From NCBI GenBank assembly GCA_020631735.1, contig CM036170.1, positions 69,517,737 to 69,581,736 on the forward strand: 64,000 nt of DNA, given 5' to 3'. Position 1 is the stretch's first letter; the number at the start of each line of letters is the position of its first letter. Under the pieces are notes generated by a model, which saw only the letters and a list, made by a program, of their open reading frames with translations, was not told where the DNA came from and made no database searches. The position numbers and the translations under genes are program-made. This document shows, one piece after another, positions 22,860 through 32,669 of the stretch. The stretch comes from Saccharum officinarum (lineage: Eukaryota > Streptophyta > Magnoliopsida > Poales > Poaceae).

Positions 22860-23500
22860 GAGCATGTATAATAACGTGTTTGAGCCGGCGAGTTAGAACT
22901 CCAGGTCATCAGAAAAGTTGCCACGTCGAGAGAGATGGTTGGGCGGGCGTTTGGCATCTCGCCGGCTGAAACGCAGAATACAAGAGGAAAAAGCTACCTT
23001 GCAGCTGGACGCTGGCTGAGAGCTAGCTGGGAGTCGTCATTTTGTTCTTAGAGCAGGTATAATGGGCTTATAACCAAGCTAGTCAGCATTGTTGTTGATG
23101 TGAATGAGAGAGGAGAGGAGAGAGCTTGGCTCTCATGCAAGCAACAAGTTGGGCACGGAAGCATAAACATCTGTGGGCCAAAACAAACGTGTATGTGAGG
23201 AGGAATAGAAAAGAGAAAGTAAGACATGGTACCACATAATAATAAAAAACTTTTTTATAACTAAATATGAGACAACAATTGTATAGCTTGACTCTTATGA
23301 CTTGACTTATAGCCAAACACTTGGCTCTGTTATTAACCATGCTCTTATGTATTGGGTCCAAACTGTAAAATATTAATTGCTTATGTATTGATACAGCTGA
23401 CCTCCCAGCCAACCTATCGTATGAATGGACTATATTGCTTACTAAATGTGACGTGGCACCTGCATTTAGCCGGCAACAAACTAAATTATTAGCCTTGCTC
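22860..23500. mobile_element. Outer Tourist-like MITE with TTA duplication
   Basis: It starts GAGCATGTATAATAACGTG and ends TAAATTATTAGCCTTGCTC, inverted to each other with gaps; GAGCCGGC and GCCGGC lie inside the two ends. TTA flanks it at 22857-22859 and 23501-23503, the target of PIF/Harbinger-type elements. It is interrupted by a second TTA-flanked element at 23051-23344. Confidence 0.7.
23051..23344. mobile_element. Inner Tourist-like MITE with TTA duplication
   Basis: A 294-bp element starts GAGCAGGTATAATGGGCTTA and ends TTATTAACCATGCTC, with TTA at 23048-23050 and 23345-23347. Ends, target and size fit a Tourist-type MITE. Because it sits inside the element at 22860-23500, it is the younger insertion. 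A long minus-strand ORF across it is incidental. Confidence 0.75.
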
Positions 23501-23739
23501 TTAGAAGACAAGGAAACTATTCAACTTTATGAAACCGATAGAAATTCTATAAAGCCACAAGCAAGTATGGTCAGAACCATATGATCCAATACTTCACTTG
23601 ATGGAATCAAGAGATCGAGATATCAGCCCAACGATCGATCTATAGCAGCCAGGTAGGATAGAGGCATCGATTCACTTTGAAGTTCCCACGGCAATGCAAA
23701 GGATGTTTTCAAGTACTGTCAAGCTCAATTTTTGACGAA

Positions 23740-24780
23740 TTTGGAGGGGCTAGGGCCCTACAGTAATTTATTGAAATATAAAAAGTTTAGTACAACAGGA
23801 ACTAAAAGAAACATAGAGGGTGGGAGGGCAGAGGAGACTAAACCAAATCAAGAGACAGAAAGAAACAGAAAAAATTAGGGTCAACCAACAAATTATTGTA
23901 GACTTTGAATCCATGAAGAAAACTGATCTTGCTGATTTGTCTTTACTCTATGCTTTAGAAGGTTCAACTCACTGAAGAAGATCCTTTGACAACCTGCAGA
24001 CTGTTTCCCTTAAAAATGATTCCTTGCTGTCCAAATAGTCCAGCACAAGAGAATGATGGCCCCCATGAAAAATTGAGTGTTTAACTGCACCTTTAGCTCA
24101 GAAGCTAAGTCTAGAAAGCTGCCATTTAGAGGGATGTCAACATTCAGGATGTCCCAGCACATTCTTGCAAATGAACAATCAACAAAAAGATGATGAACTG
24201 ATTCATTTACCAGCATGTTGCATAACACACAGTTGTAAGAGTCCAAGTTCATGTTTCTCCTTCTTAGTAGGTTTCTGGTGCTCAGCCTGTCTTTAATCAA
24301 AATCCAAAAGAAGACCTTGTGCTTGGGTTGACACTGGCTTTTCCAGAGCCATTTGTAAATAATATGAACATTTTCATGACCAACCAGGATTCTGTAAACC
24401 TTGGCAGAAGCAAAATTATTAGATCCCCAGGAGTATATCCATCTATCATCACTGTCATTGAGGGGGTGAGACTGCATTATCTGGTGAATCTTCTGCATTT
24501 GTAAGAATGCAGGTTGTGACAGAGGCAACTGAAAAGGGTTTGCAATCTCATTCTCATTGAAAGCTTTGTGAACTGAGATTTGTTTGTTCTTAGCAAAGGA
24601 ATAAAGTTCAGGAGCCACTACGGACAAAGGCTGATTAACCCATCTATCATGCCAAAACAAGAAGGTTTCACCACTTTTCACCTGTGGGCTATCAAACTCA
24701 ATTACCACACCAACCGTCCTAAAAGTGAAGCGATCCTCATAGCTCATAATTTGACCCCGATCACTACCAAATCTTTAATA
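23740..24780 (-). mobile_element. 5'-truncated L1-type LINE with RT zinc-binding domain
   Basis: The minus-strand ORF 24747-24010 encodes the C-terminal part of a plant non-LTR retrotransposon ORF2. The zf-RVT domain is visible in YKWLWKSQCQPKHKVFFWIL, LSTRNLLRRRNM, YNCVLCNMLVNESVHHLFVDC and the closing ILLCWTIWTARNHF. The reverse transcriptase and endonuclease are absent, as expected for a 5'-truncated copy. The frame ends shortly after NHF. Coding-like sequence continues to about 23900, followed by the probable 3' end near 23740. I found no convincing target duplication. It is a dead copy. Confidence 0.8.
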
Positions 24781-24794
24781 TTCATTTAACATTA

Positions 24795-25012
24795 TTCGGA
24801 GGAACGTCCTATATCCGTGTTAAAGCTGTGTACTCGACCATGGAAAAGGTTTGTATCGATTTGGCATGAGCTCGTATATATATCAGTGTTATTAAAGTTG
24901 CGTATGTACTCGACCAAGGAAACAAGTTTGTATCGATTTGGCATGAACGTCGTATATCCGTGTTAGAGCTTTGTACTAGACAACGAAAAAAAAACTTTGT
25001 ATCGATTCGCGA
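24795..25012. repeat. Three degenerate tandem copies of about 75-85 bp
   Basis: Each copy contains a version of GTATATCCGTGTTARAGC followed by TGTACTCGACCAWGGAAA and TTTGTATCGATTTGGCATGA. The third copy is the most diverged. It is non-coding. Confidence 0.7.
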
Positions 25013-25034
25013 TGTTCTAATTGACTAGCGAATA

Positions 25035-25288
25035 CTCCCTGAATTCCAAAAATAGTGCAATTTCCACTTCCTAAAAAATAAAATTATTTCAAGTTTTTTT
25101 CAAATTTGTACGAAAAACTGCTATCACTTATGATACCAAATAATATCATTATTTAGTTATGAGATACATTTTTATAGTAAACCTATTTAAAAACATAAGT
25201 GTTCATACTATTTTCTATAAATTTGGTCAAACTCAAGAAAGCTTGACACATCCTAAATCTAGAATTGCATTTTTTTGGGACGGAGAGA
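25035..25288. mobile_element. Stowaway-like MITE
   Basis: An AT-rich 254-bp element with ends ACTCCCTGAATTCC and TTTTGGGACGGAGAGAAT, roughly inverted to each other. Inner strings (ATTTGGTCAAACTCAAG) are typical of grass Stowaway MITEs. Confidence 0.6.
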
Positions 25289-25304
25289 ATACGTTGCAAT
25301 TAGA

Positions 25305-25581
25305 GCATCTCTAAGAGCCTTTCTAAAATCTACTCTCTAAATCATAAGTTGGAGAGTCATTTGAGTAAAAAACGTTTTCTATATCTTTGTATTCTTCGAT
25401 AGCTTCTCTATATCTTGTAAGCAGTCTAGAGAGTCATCATCGCTCTTCAATTTGGCTAGCGAGAAATCCGGAATAGAGGATATCTATATTGGATATTCAA
25501 TCGAAGAAGCTGTTGGAGGGCATTTCTTCACCAAAATTTCTGTAAGTTAGGAAATACATAAAGAGTCTCTTGGAGATGCTA
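25305..25581. mobile_element. Tourist-like MITE at the insertion site of the Sirevirus
   Basis: It starts AGAGCATCTCTAAGAGCC and ends AGTCTCTTGGAGATGCTA; AGCATCTC and GAGATGCT form the inverted ends. It belongs to the same end family as 5432-6146. The large retrotransposon has inserted at its right edge, so the last bases of the MITE are part of the CTATT duplication. Confidence 0.65.
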
Positions 25582-25583
25582 TT
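25579..25583 (+). repeat. CTATT target-site duplication, left copy
   Basis: CTATT directly precedes the 5' LTR and is repeated at 36509-36513 directly after the 3' LTR. A 5-bp duplication is what Ty1/copia integrase produces, so the element's borders are certain and no rearrangement has separated them. Confidence 0.92.
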
Positions 25584-27165
25584 TGTAAGTGCATTCGCCC
25601 CCGTTGTGGGTTTTGGATAATTAATGACAATCAAATTAGGGACTAACATGTCTATCTAAGTGAATATGCAGGTGTTAGTTCAATGAAAGAATTTGTATGG
25701 TCACATTTGGTGATGTTAGCACCCTCAATTCCTTTGGTTGGAAAGCATTCCGTCTCAAGTGGGTCGATTAGATCTTATCTTTTGACTTGAGATATAGGAA
25801 ACGCCGCACTATCAAGAGGGATACAAATTATGCTATCTAGAAGGAAAACTTGTGCTCAATTTGTGTTTGTTTAAGCGTTTGAGAGACACCTTTGCACTCA
25901 CGGACACTTGGAGAAGTGTTTTATGCCTGGGAGTACCGGTAGTACCGGTGAACCACCGGTAGTACCGGTAGGCATAAATCCCGCTGGTGTCAGCGCCTTA
26001 ATTCTGCGGGTTTTTTGTTCTAGCGGTAGTATCGGTGGTGGACCGGTAGTATCGGCCATTGACCGGTAGTACCGGTGAAAGCCCGGTAGTACCGGTAAGT
26101 CTTTTTCCCGCAAAACTTGTCTTCGCCAAAATCTGTACTACCGGTGGTACCGGTGAAAGACCGGTAGTACCGGTAGGCTATTTTCTCGCAAAGTCTCCAG
26201 TAGGTTGACTGTAACGGTCGGATTCCTTAGGACCGGTAGTACCGGTGGGTGCTCACCGGTAGTACCGGTACCGCTTTAAAGATAAGAGTATAAATAGCTC
26301 TCCCCTTCATTTCTAACCGTTGCCCACACCATTTACTCCCACCTACCTTCAGACAAACAGCTCTCAAGCATTGACTCACCCTCTCTCTCTTCCTCTTTGT
26401 TCTCAAATTGAATCCCTTGCCAGATCTGTGCATAGAGGAGAGATTTAAGAGTGGAAAGCTTCGTTTCACATCTTGAGCACTTGATTCCCCTCCTAGTTGG
26501 CTTGGTTTGTGTTCATTACTCTTGGGTTCTTGGAACCCTAGCCGGCTAGGTGTTCTTCGTGGTTGCCCGTGTTGTTCTACTTGTGAGGGCACCCCGAAGT
26601 GTTTGTATCACCCTTGTTTTCTTAGTGGAAATCTTGGGCTAACCTTTGTGGTTGCTTGAGGGAGGCAAGGAGGTGGAAGAGACTCCGACCTTAGTGGTCA
26701 CCTCAACAACGAGGACGTAGGAACTCCTTAGTGGGGTTGCCGAACCTCGGGTTAAATCTTGTGTTCTGCGTGCTTGTTGTTGTTGTTATTTGTGTTCTCT
26801 CGAGATATTACTTGTTCTTTGTGTTCTCCCTCTTTCATATCTCTTTCATAGGTTGTGGGTGCTCGATCTACTACTTGGTGAAGGAACAAGAAAGGAGAGT
26901 TCATAAACTTCATCAACATCATCTTCGGTAGTGGGGTAAAACTCAGATCTGAAATCACAACTCGCAAATCTCTGATTTCTTAGTTTCAGTAGAGTACCGG
27001 TAGTACCAGTGGTCTACGTCGGTAGTACCGGTGATCCCTCACCGGTAGTACCGGTCCAAACCAACCGGTAGTACCGGTCAGTGTTTTAACTTCCGCGTTG
27101 AGTTTTGAGTTTCAGGTTTTTAGATCCGCCTATTCACCCCCCTCTAGGTCTATTAGATCCTTTCA
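25584..27165 (+). repeat. 5' LTR of the Sirevirus-like element
   Basis: It begins TGTAAGTGCATTCGCC and ends GATCCTTTCA. It carries 14 full or near copies of ACCGGTAGTACCGGT, ten in the U3-like part (25930-26270) and four near the end (26995-27080). A TATAAATAG box at 26289 follows the last U3 copy by 19 nt and marks the likely transcription start region. The rest of the LTR is unremarkable; short ORFs in it are repeated in the 3' LTR and have no family resemblance. Confidence 0.95.
26232..26297 (+). promoter_or_regulatory. LTR promoter module: two 15-mers plus TATA box
   Basis: ACCGGTAGTACCGGT stands at 26232-26246 and again at 26255-26269, separated by 8 nt. After a further 19 nt comes TATAAATAG starting at 26289. 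The same module with the same spacings occurs at 32380-32445 upstream of the envelope-like ORF, and in the 3' LTR (TATA at 35631). The promoter role is inferred from position and the TATA box. Confidence 0.75.
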
Positions 27166-27167
27166 AT

Positions 27168-27179
27168 TGGTATCAGAGC
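27168..27179 (+). other. Primer binding site (initiator Met tRNA type)
   Basis: TGGTATCAGAGC lies 2 nt after the end of the 5' LTR and is complementary to the 3' end of the initiator methionine tRNA, the usual primer of plant copia elements. Confidence 0.92.
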
Positions 27180-27221
27180 TGGTTTCCTCGTGTTTAGCGC
27201 TTCACCGCGTGAGGAGAAAGC

Positions 27222-28721
27222 ATGGCTACCCTTGATGATGACACCTTGAACAAGCTAGTTGAGCTGCTTGCCGGGAAACTCAGTGACAGGCTTCTAGAGC
27301 AACAAAAAGAGCAAATGAACAAGATGCAAGATGAGATGAACAAGTTGAAGGAAGCCGTAAGTAAAAAGATTGAAGATGTGGCAAGTGGTGGTGATGGAAA
27401 TGATGACAAGAAGCATAAAGGCAAGAAGAGAGGTGAAGCACATCTTGGTGAAGAATGGGAATCAAACGATGAAAGTGATGATTCAAATGACAAAGACAAG
27501 GAGAAGAAGAAGGGTGTTGCAACTATTGCTATTCAAGAGACTTCTTCTTCTCAACCCAAGCGCATCGTCAACCATTCTTCATCACCATCATTGCTCACCG
27601 ACTTATCTTTATCACCTAGGCTCTTTGAAAACCTCATCGACAACGACTACTACACTCCTACTTGCTTTATGGGAAAGGGAGAGAAGGTACCACACAACTC
27701 TCCGACTCGCTCTAGTAATGAATATAGTAGTTGTGATGAAAGTGATGATGAACTTGCACACACCATGATAAAGAAATTTGGAAAATCGGCCGGCTCTCAA
27801 ATAATAAAGCTAATCCATGAGCTAGAAAAGCGGGAAGAATGCATCGAGTCTCAAGGGGAATTGCTCCTAGTGGAAAGGGAGAAGAACCTTGAACTTGAAG
27901 CATGCCTTTCTAAAGAAAAGGAGGAAGTTGAGAAATTAAACAAAAAATTATCCTTAGCCAAAGATTTATATGAACGTTTGACTAAGAAACATTCTTTGAT
28001 TAATGTCTCGTTTGCTAGTTTAAAGAGTGAACATAGTTTAGTTCAAGAAAGCCTCACAAGCTTCAAAGATAAATACAATTCTCTTGAACTTAGCTATGAA
28101 ACTCTTTGGAATAGCACTTCCATCCATTCTAAGGAATCCGGAGATTCCAATGCTTCAACGAGTAAAGGATGTAAAAGATGTTTTAATCATGATATAAGTG
28201 CTTGTGATACTAACCTTGTTGAGCTAGAAAAGAAAGATAAAGAGATTCAAAGATTAAACATGGTTATCAAGAATGGTTGCAAGGAGAAGCAATCAACAAC
28301 CATGTACAAGTCATCAAGACAACCCCTCATCAAGGATGGACTTGGCTACAATAGGTATGATGGTAAAGCAAATGGAAGGAACATGATCAATGGAGTGCCT
28401 TGTGTGAGATTCAACAAGGGTGTGGCACTAGACGATCTTATCAACAAGGTCAACAATGTTGCCACCCCTTCAAGCACATTTGTCAAGACCAAGGCAAACA
28501 ACAAGAAGAAGCAAGTGCTTACCTCCAAGCATCAAGTACCCACTTCACGGAGCTATGCTAGTGATTATATGTGTTGTTGGGGCAAGGATGGCAAGATTAT
28601 TGTGAAGTATGTAGGTGCACTCAAGAAGAAGCAAATCATGAGGAGTGTTTGGGTGCCCAAGACCTATGTGACTAACCCCTTAGGACCCAATTCAATTTGG
28701 GTACCTAAAACCAAGGCTTAA
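27222..28721 (+). CDS. gag: Gag-like protein without visible zinc knuckle
   Basis: A 499-residue ORF begins shortly after the primer binding site. The N-terminus is a predicted coiled coil (about residues 8-50, LNKLVELLAGKLSDRLLEQQ and following). An acidic and lysine-rich region includes EEWESNDESDDSNDKDK, then a second long coiled coil (about 195-295) and a basic C-terminus ending in repeated WVPKT. Sirevirus Gag normally has an N-terminal UBN2/DUF4219-type domain and a CX2CX4HX4C zinc knuckle. I see neither; the only cysteine-histidine cluster is CKRCFNHDISAC near residue 316, which has different spacing. The stop at 28719-28721 and a further in-frame stop at 28731 separate it from the protease, in the same frame. 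Confidence 0.8.
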   Translation: MATLDDDTLNKLVELLAGKLSDRLLEQQKEQMNKMQDEMNKLKEAVSKKIEDVASGGDGNDDKKHKGKKRGEAHLGEEWESNDESDDSNDKDKEKKKGVATIAIQETSSSQPKRIVNHSSSPSLLTDLSLSPRLFENLIDNDYYTPTCFMGKGEKVPHNSPTRSSNEYSSCDESDDELAHTMIKKFGKSAGSQIIKLIHELEKREECIESQGELLLVEREKNLELEACLSKEKEEVEKLNKKLSLAKDLYERLTKKHSLINVSFASLKSEHSLVQESLTSFKDKYNSLELSYETLWNSTSIHSKESGDSNASTSKGCKRCFNHDISACDTNLVELEKKDKEIQRLNMVIKNGCKEKQSTTMYKSSRQPLIKDGLGYNRYDGKANGRNMINGVPCVRFNKGVALDDLINKVNNVATPSSTFVKTKANNKKKQVLTSKHQVPTSRSYASDYMCCWGKDGKIIVKYVGALKKKQIMRSVWVPKTYVTNPLGPNSIWVPKTKA

Positions 28722-28760
28722 TTTGGTTTGTAGGAATACTCCTCCGGTGGAACAAGTTGG

Positions 28761-30143
28761 GTGCTAGATAGTGGATGCACTAATCATATGACCGGAGAGA
28801 AGAATATGTTCACCTCCTTTCAACCAAATCAAAGTACAAGTGAACGCATTGTGTTTGGTGATAATGGTAAAGGAGACGTCCTTGGTTTGGGTAAAATTGC
28901 TATCTCAAATGATAATTCTATTTCAAATGTATTACTTGTGGAAGGGTTAGGATACAATTTGTTATCCGTTTCACAACTTTGTGAGATGGGCTACAATTGT
29001 CTCTTTACTAATGTGGGTGTGGAAGTCTCTAAAAGGAAGGATTCCTCCATTGTTTTCACGGGTCGTTTGAAAGGCAAACTTTATCTAGTTGATTTCACAT
29101 CTAGTAAAGTGAAGCCCGAGACTTGTTTAGTGGCAAAATCTAGCATGGGTTGGTTATGGCATCGCCGACTAGCCCATGTTGGACTGAGGAACTTGGCCGA
29201 CCTTCAAAGAGGCGAACACATCCTTGGACTAACAAATGTCTCTTTTGAGAAAGATAGGATTTGCAGCGCATGTCAAGCGGGCAAACAAGTTGGAGCCAAG
29301 CATCCCGTCAAAAATGTTGTATCAACAATAAGATCACTTGAGCTACTTCACATGGACTTATTTGGTCCCAATGCTTACATAAGCATTGGAGGTAACAAAT
29401 ATGGTTTCGTTATTGTCGATGATTATTCCCGCTTCACTTGGGTGTTCTTTTTGCAAGATAAAAGAGATACTCAAGTAATCTTCAAGAAGTTTGCAAGAAG
29501 AGCTCAAAATGAATTTGAAGTAAAGATCAAGAAAGTGAGAAGTGACAACGGGACGGAGTTTAGGAACACCAATATTGAAGAGTTCCTTAATGAAGAGGGA
29601 ATCAAGCATGAGTTTTCGGTTCCCTATACTCCTCAACAAAATGGTGTTGTGGAGAGAAAGAACCGAACACTCATAGAAGCGGCAAGAGCAATGTTGGATG
29701 AATACAAGACTCCGGACAAGTATTGGGCGGAAGCGGTCAACACGGCATGTCATGCAATCAACCGCTTGTATCTTCATAAAATCATGAAAAAGACCGTCTA
29801 CGAGCTTCTTACCGGTAACAAACCTAAGGTGCATTACTTTCGAGTTTTTGGATGCAAGTGTTTCATACTTAACAAGAAATCCAAAAGCTCAAAGTTTGCA
29901 CCAAAGGTTGATGAAGGTTTCTTGCTTGGTTATGGTACTAACGAACATGGCTATCGTGTTTTCAACAAGACAACCGGTCAAGTTGAAATAGCGATTGACG
30001 TGACATTTGATGAAACCGACGGCTCTCAAAAGGAGCAAGTCAATGTTGACATTATAGGTAAAGAAGAACCATCCTCTCAAGTGATCAAGAAGCTTGCTAC
30101 CGGTGAAGTAAAGCCCGTTGAAGAAGATGATGAATATGAATAA
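28761..30143 (+). CDS. pol: Pol part 1: aspartic protease and integrase (ends at an in-frame stop)
   Basis: The ORF is in the gag frame. The protease active site (WVLDSGCTNHMTG) is at the very start; the coding frame is open from 28734, so the ATG at 28761 falls inside the protease motif and is not a natural start. The GAG-pre-integrase/zinc region (WHRRLAH near residue 132, CSACQAGK near 168) gives the HHCC cluster. The integrase core carries HMDLFGP (about 196), RSDNGTEF (about 259) and VERKNRT (about 297), the D-D-E residues. The frame stops with TAA at 30141-30143 within an acidic linker. The same frame continues directly into RT, so this is probably a nonsense mutation that breaks pol. 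Regulated readthrough is a less likely alternative. Confidence 0.92.
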   Translation: MLDSGCTNHMTGEKNMFTSFQPNQSTSERIVFGDNGKGDVLGLGKIAISNDNSISNVLLVEGLGYNLLSVSQLCEMGYNCLFTNVGVEVSKRKDSSIVFTGRLKGKLYLVDFTSSKVKPETCLVAKSSMGWLWHRRLAHVGLRNLADLQRGEHILGLTNVSFEKDRICSACQAGKQVGAKHPVKNVVSTIRSLELLHMDLFGPNAYISIGGNKYGFVIVDDYSRFTWVFFLQDKRDTQVIFKKFARRAQNEFEVKIKKVRSDNGTEFRNTNIEEFLNEEGIKHEFSVPYTPQQNGVVERKNRTLIEAARAMLDEYKTPDKYWAEAVNTACHAINRLYLHKIMKKTVYELLTGNKPKVHYFRVFGCKCFILNKKSKSSKFAPKVDEGFLLGYGTNEHGYRVFNKTTGQVEIAIDVTFDETDGSQKEQVNVDIIGKEEPSSQVIKKLATGEVKPVEEDDEYE

Positions 30144-30167
30144 GAGCAAACCATTCATGATCCGCAT

Positions 30168-32063
30168 ATGCATCATGAGTCAATAAATGTCCATGATGAT
30201 GGTTCTACATCAAGAAATGGACATGATTCAAGTGTTCAAGTCATTCAAAATTCACCACAAGTCGAAGATAGCAACCAAGTTGATGATCGAAATAGAAATA
30301 AAGACAACTTCACACAAGATCTTAATCTTGACCTTTCAATCAACCAAGACAAGGATGATGAAGATGAAGGTCCAATCCAAAGGAGAACTCAAGTGCCTCA
30401 CCCAAGAGTACATCATACCATTCAACGAGATCATCCCGTTGATAACATCTTGGGAAGCATTCAAAGAGGAGTCGTCACAAGGTCAAGGCTTATAAGCTTT
30501 TGTGAACACTTCTCATTTGTGTCTCCAAAAGAGCCTAAAAAGGTTGAAGAAGCCATTGATGATGAGGATTGGATGATTGCAATGCAAGAAGAGTTGAATA
30601 ACTTCACTCGTAATGAAGTTTGGACATTGGTGGAAAGACCTAAACAAAATGTGATTGGAACCAAATGGGTTTTCCGCAACAAGCAAGATGAGCATGGTGT
30701 GGTCACAAGAAACAAGGCGAGGTTGGTAGCTCAAGGATTCACTCAAATTGAAGGTTTGGATTTTGGGGAAACTTATGCACCAGTGGCAAGGCTTGAGTCA
30801 ATACGGATCTTACTTGCATATGCCGTCCATCACAACTTCAAGCTATATCAAATGGATGTGAAGAGTGCATTCCTCAACGGCCCCCTCTCCGAAGTAGTAT
30901 ATGTAGAGCAACCACCGGGTTTTGAAGATCCCAAGAATCCTGATTATGTCTATAAGCTCAACAAAGCACTCTATGGGCTTAAGCAAGCCCCTAGAGCTTG
31001 GTATGATTGTCTTAAGGACTTCCTACTCAAACAAGGGTTTAAGATAGGCAAGGCCGATCTAACTTTATTTACTCGCAAAGTCAATAATGATATCTTTATT
31101 TGCCAAATATATGTCGATGACATAATATTTGGTAGTACTAATGTGGCTTTTTGTGAGGAGTTTAGTAGGATTATGACGAATAGATTCGAGATGTCTATGA
31201 TGGGAGAGTTGAAGTTCTTTCTTGGTTTTCAAATCAAGCAACTCAAGGAAGGAACCTTTATTTGTCAAACGAAGTATACTCTTGACATGTTGAAGAAGTT
31301 TGACATGGACAAAGCAAAACCCATCAAGACACCGATGCCAACCAATGGGCATCTTGATCTCGACAAGGATGGAAAGGCCGTCGATCAAAAGGTATATCGT
31401 TCCATGATTGGATCCTTACTTTACCTTTGTGCATCTAGGCCCGATATTATGCTTAGTGTGTGCATGTGTGCAAGATTTCAAGCTAATCCGAAAGAATGTC
31501 ACTTAGTGGCTGTTAAGAGAATTTTGAGATATTTAGTGCTCACTCCTAATCTTGGCTTGTGGTATCCTAAGGGCTCCACTTTTGATTTACTTGGCTACTT
31601 CGATTCGGATTATGCCGGTTGCAGGGTAAATCGAAAGAGCACTACCGGGACTTGCCAATTTCTTGGTAGGTCTTTGGTGTCGTGGAGCTCTAAAAAGCAA
31701 AATAGTGTTGCCTTGTCTACTGCCGAAGCCGAGTATGTGGCGGCCGGTGCTTGCTGTGCCCAGCTACTTTGGATGAAGCAGACCCTGAAAGACTTTGGTT
31801 GTGAGCTAACCAAGATTCCCCTCTTGTGTGACAATGAGAGTGCCATTAAATTGGCTAACAATCCCATAAACCATTCTCGTACAAAGCACATAGACATCCG
31901 GCATCATTTCTTGAGAGACCACGAAGCCAAAGGAGATATCGCTTTACATCATGTGAGCACCGAAAAGCAACTAGCCGATATCTTCACAAAGCCCCTAGAT
32001 GAGTCAAGATTTTGTGCTTTGAGGAGTGAACTAAATATCATTGATTCTCGTAACGTGGCTTGA
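30168..32063 (+). CDS. pol: Pol part 2: reverse transcriptase and RNase H
   Basis: The ORF is in the same frame as the integrase part, just after the TAA at 30141-30143. It carries the copia RT core: [23 protein letters not shown], the YVDD catalytic box (YVDDIIFGS near residue 315) and [12 protein letters not shown]. RNase H follows with [16 protein letters not shown], the STAEAEY box near residue 516, CDNESAI and the conserved end [14 protein letters not shown] and [10 protein letters not shown]. The ATG at 30168 is the first after the stop and probably not a natural start. All catalytic motifs look intact. The ORF ends with TGA at 32063; the spacer before the envelope-like ORF begins there. 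Confidence 0.93.
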   Translation: MHHESINVHDDGSTSRNGHDSSVQVIQNSPQVEDSNQVDDRNRNKDNFTQDLNLDLSINQDKDDEDEGPIQRRTQVPHPRVHHTIQRDHPVDNILGSIQRGVVTRSRLISFCEHFSFVSPKEPKKVEEAIDDEDWMIAMQEELNNFTRNEVWTLVERPKQNVIGTKWVFRNKQDEHGVVTRNKARLVAQGFTQIEGLDFGETYAPVARLESIRILLAYAVHHNFKLYQMDVKSAFLNGPLSEVVYVEQPPGFEDPKNPDYVYKLNKALYGLKQAPRAWYDCLKDFLLKQGFKIGKADLTLFTRKVNNDIFICQIYVDDIIFGSTNVAFCEEFSRIMTNRFEMSMMGELKFFLGFQIKQLKEGTFICQTKYTLDMLKKFDMDKAKPIKTPMPTNGHLDLDKDGKAVDQKVYRSMIGSLLYLCASRPDIMLSVCMCARFQANPKECHLVAVKRILRYLVLTPNLGLWYPKGSTFDLLGYFDSDYAGCRVNRKSTTGTCQFLGRSLVSWSSKKQNSVALSTAEAEYVAAGACCAQLLWMKQTLKDFGCELTKIPLLCDNESAIKLANNPINHSRTKHIDIRHHFLRDHEAKGDIALHHVSTEKQLADIFTKPLDESRFCALRSELNIIDSRNVA

Positions 32064-32669
32064 TTTTTTGGACATATTTTGTTTGATTCTAGCTAGGCGA
32101 AAACTCTTTGAAAAAGTTTGGATGTGATTTCAAAATCTATTTTCACTTCTTAAGCATGTTCATAGTTTTGTGTTGTTTCTATGAAATCTGGTCATGCTTG
32201 AGTTGGTTCTAGTTCATCATATATGTTCACCATCTCTCACTCACTTCTTCCTGCACTGGAACCACCGGTGGTACCGCCGGGTGACCGGTAGTACCGGTCT
32301 ATGACCGGTAGTACCGACTAGACATCGGTACAACCGGTAGTTCTTTTTCTCGTATCGCCTGTCTGCCGTTGTCGACCTGACCGGTAGTACCGGTGCTTCT
32401 CCACCGGTAGTACCGGTAGTGTAAGTTGCGGCTGGGTATAAATAGGGGCTGTGATCTTTCTTCCCTCATTCGTCTTCCCCGTGCCCGCATCCTACCATCA
32501 CCGACGGCGCCGCCCCTTCCAACCCCCCACTCGATCTCCCTCCTCCCTCCACCTCTCTTGCCGATCTTTGAGGAGAAGTTTCCCCTTGTCGTGGGGATCG
32601 AGTGAAGGTGCTTTGGAGTTGCCCAAACCTCTTCCTTTGTTGTGATTCGATCTTCTTTCATCTTCAAGC
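32064..32669 (+). promoter_or_regulatory. Spacer between pol and envelope-like ORF with LTR-like promoter module
   Basis: These 606 nt are non-coding. From about 32264 to 32417 they hold six full or near copies of ACCGGTAGTACCGGT, the motif otherwise found in the LTRs. The last two (32380-32394 and 32403-32417) are 8 nt apart. TATAAATAG begins at 32437, 19 nt after the second, exactly the spacing of the LTR module at 26232-26297. A C/T-rich leader follows up to the ATG at 32670. I infer an internal promoter for the envelope-like ORF. Confidence 0.65.

Noticed and set aside
25930..26270. Regularly spaced short repeats resembling a CRISPR array
   Set aside because: The repeats are only 15 bp with unequal spacers, lie in the LTR of a plant retrotransposon and recur in the other LTR.
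26227..26592. 121-residue ORF in the LTR, repeated at 35569-35934
   Set aside because: Conserved only because the two LTRs are nearly identical; no protein family.
29358..29834. 158-residue minus-strand ORF
   Set aside because: It is antisense to the integrase core of the Sirevirus, which has clear catalytic motifs on the plus strand.
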